NCBI GenBank assembly: GCA_002049985.1
Contig: MVCY01000075.1
Span: 1 to 5,925 of the forward strand
Length of the DNA stretch: 5,925 nt
Reading direction: 5' to 3'
From: Candidatus Latescibacteria bacterium 4484_181
Lineage (GTDB): Bacteria; Latescibacterota; MVCY01
This document shows, piece by piece, positions 5,580 to 5,925 of the stretch. A model generated the notes under the pieces. That model was not told where the DNA came from, ran no database searches, and was given only the letters and a program-made list of their open reading frames with translations. The position numbers and the translations under genes are program-made. Numbering within the stretch: the first letter of the stretch is position 1; every line of letters starts with the position of its first letter.

Positions 5580-5925
5580 ACTAGCCAGGTTATCCCAAGA
5601 GTACTGCTGCTCATAATTTTCGCCCTAAGCATACCCTTTTGCAAAACGGCCTCTCCTTTCCCCGGGGAGCCGATCATCTCCTTCCCTGCTCCAGGGGAAT
5701 GTCCATCGGGTCTTGCTGAGCGACTGGAAGCAGGCGCGGATATATAAAATCGACCCCAATAGCGGCGAAGTGCTGCGGTCCCTGTCTTCACCCGGCCCAT
5801 CTCCTCAGGGGTTGGCTTGGAGCAGAGGGCGGCTGTTTGTCGCCGACAGCCAGACAGAGAGGATCTATCTTCTCAACCCTCGAACCGGAGTGGTCGAAAA
5901 GTCATATTCCGCCCCCGGCAGTTCG
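5576..5925 (+). pseudogene. frameshifted, partial secreted beta-propeller protein gene
   Basis: Two open segments in different frames join into one recognisable protein start. The frame of 5580-5717 gives a signal-peptide-like PRVLLLIIFALSIPFCK and then propeller motif SFPAPGECPSGLA. The frame beginning near 5713 gives SDWKQARIYKIDPNSGEVL, then SLSSPGPSPQGLAW, GRLFVADS, RIYLLNPRTG and SYSAPGSS up to the window edge. These are repeats of about 41 residues (PG...P.GLAW...LFVADS...IYLLNP.TG) of the kind found in NHL/YVTN-like or similar beta-propellers, which often act extracellularly or in the envelope. The first segment ends at a TAA (5745-5747) in its own frame. The only ATG (5576-5578), overlapping the ferredoxin stop, meets TAG after one more codon; dropping T5582 would restore a continuous start. 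Two indels in 150 bases suggest a decayed gene or sequencing errors. If intact downstream, translation might instead begin at TTG 5713 without a signal peptide. The specific function is not recognisable. Confidence 0.6.

Overview
The window looks like part of an anaerobic bacterial chromosome. Reasons: oxygen-sensitive radical-enzyme machinery (2-hydroxyacyl-CoA dehydratase activase family), a clostridial-type 2[4Fe-4S] ferredoxin and an ECF-type vitamin or precursor transporter component. Similar gene sets are known from Clostridia-type Firmicutes, anaerobic Chloroflexi and uncultivated anaerobes. The sequence alone does not settle the phylum. All recognisable genes are on the + strand.

Layout. 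(1) 3-530: QueT-family membrane protein, the likely substrate-binding component of an ECF transporter for a queuosine precursor. (2) 531-801: AT-rich intergenic DNA with a good -35 box and a candidate sigma70-type promoter (686-714) facing the next gene. (3) 802-3750: a 982-residue protein with two tandem activase ATPase domains, a short cysteine-rich connector and a dehydratase-like C-terminal domain. (4) 3808-4950: a 380-residue protein that looks like the remainder of the same family's usual single long polypeptide. It is separated by 57 bases holding no new gene, and it starts at TTG. (5) 4951-5402: 452 bases without a convincing gene, containing a perfect 12-bp inverted repeat. (6) 5403-5579: a 58-residue 2[4Fe-4S] ferredoxin. 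(7) 5576-5925: the beginning of a secreted beta-propeller gene, apparently broken by two small frameshifts and running off the right edge.

How the genes may work together. In characterised 2-hydroxyacyl-CoA dehydratases and in the double-cubane-cluster protein system, a homodimeric [4Fe-4S] ATPase takes electrons from ferredoxin or flavodoxin and, with ATP hydrolysis, drives a very low-potential electron onto an iron-sulfur partner. Here two activase domains (a possible built-in dimer) and two dehydratase-like halves, each with three well-placed cysteines, are encoded by adjacent genes, with a small ferredoxin downstream. No substrate-specific dehydratase genes, CoA-transferase or acyl-CoA dehydrogenase are visible, so the substrate is unknown. 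The most unusual points are the break between the two activase genes, which falls inside the first beta-alpha unit of a domain, and the decayed propeller gene, whose 23-base deficit can be measured against its own next repeat.
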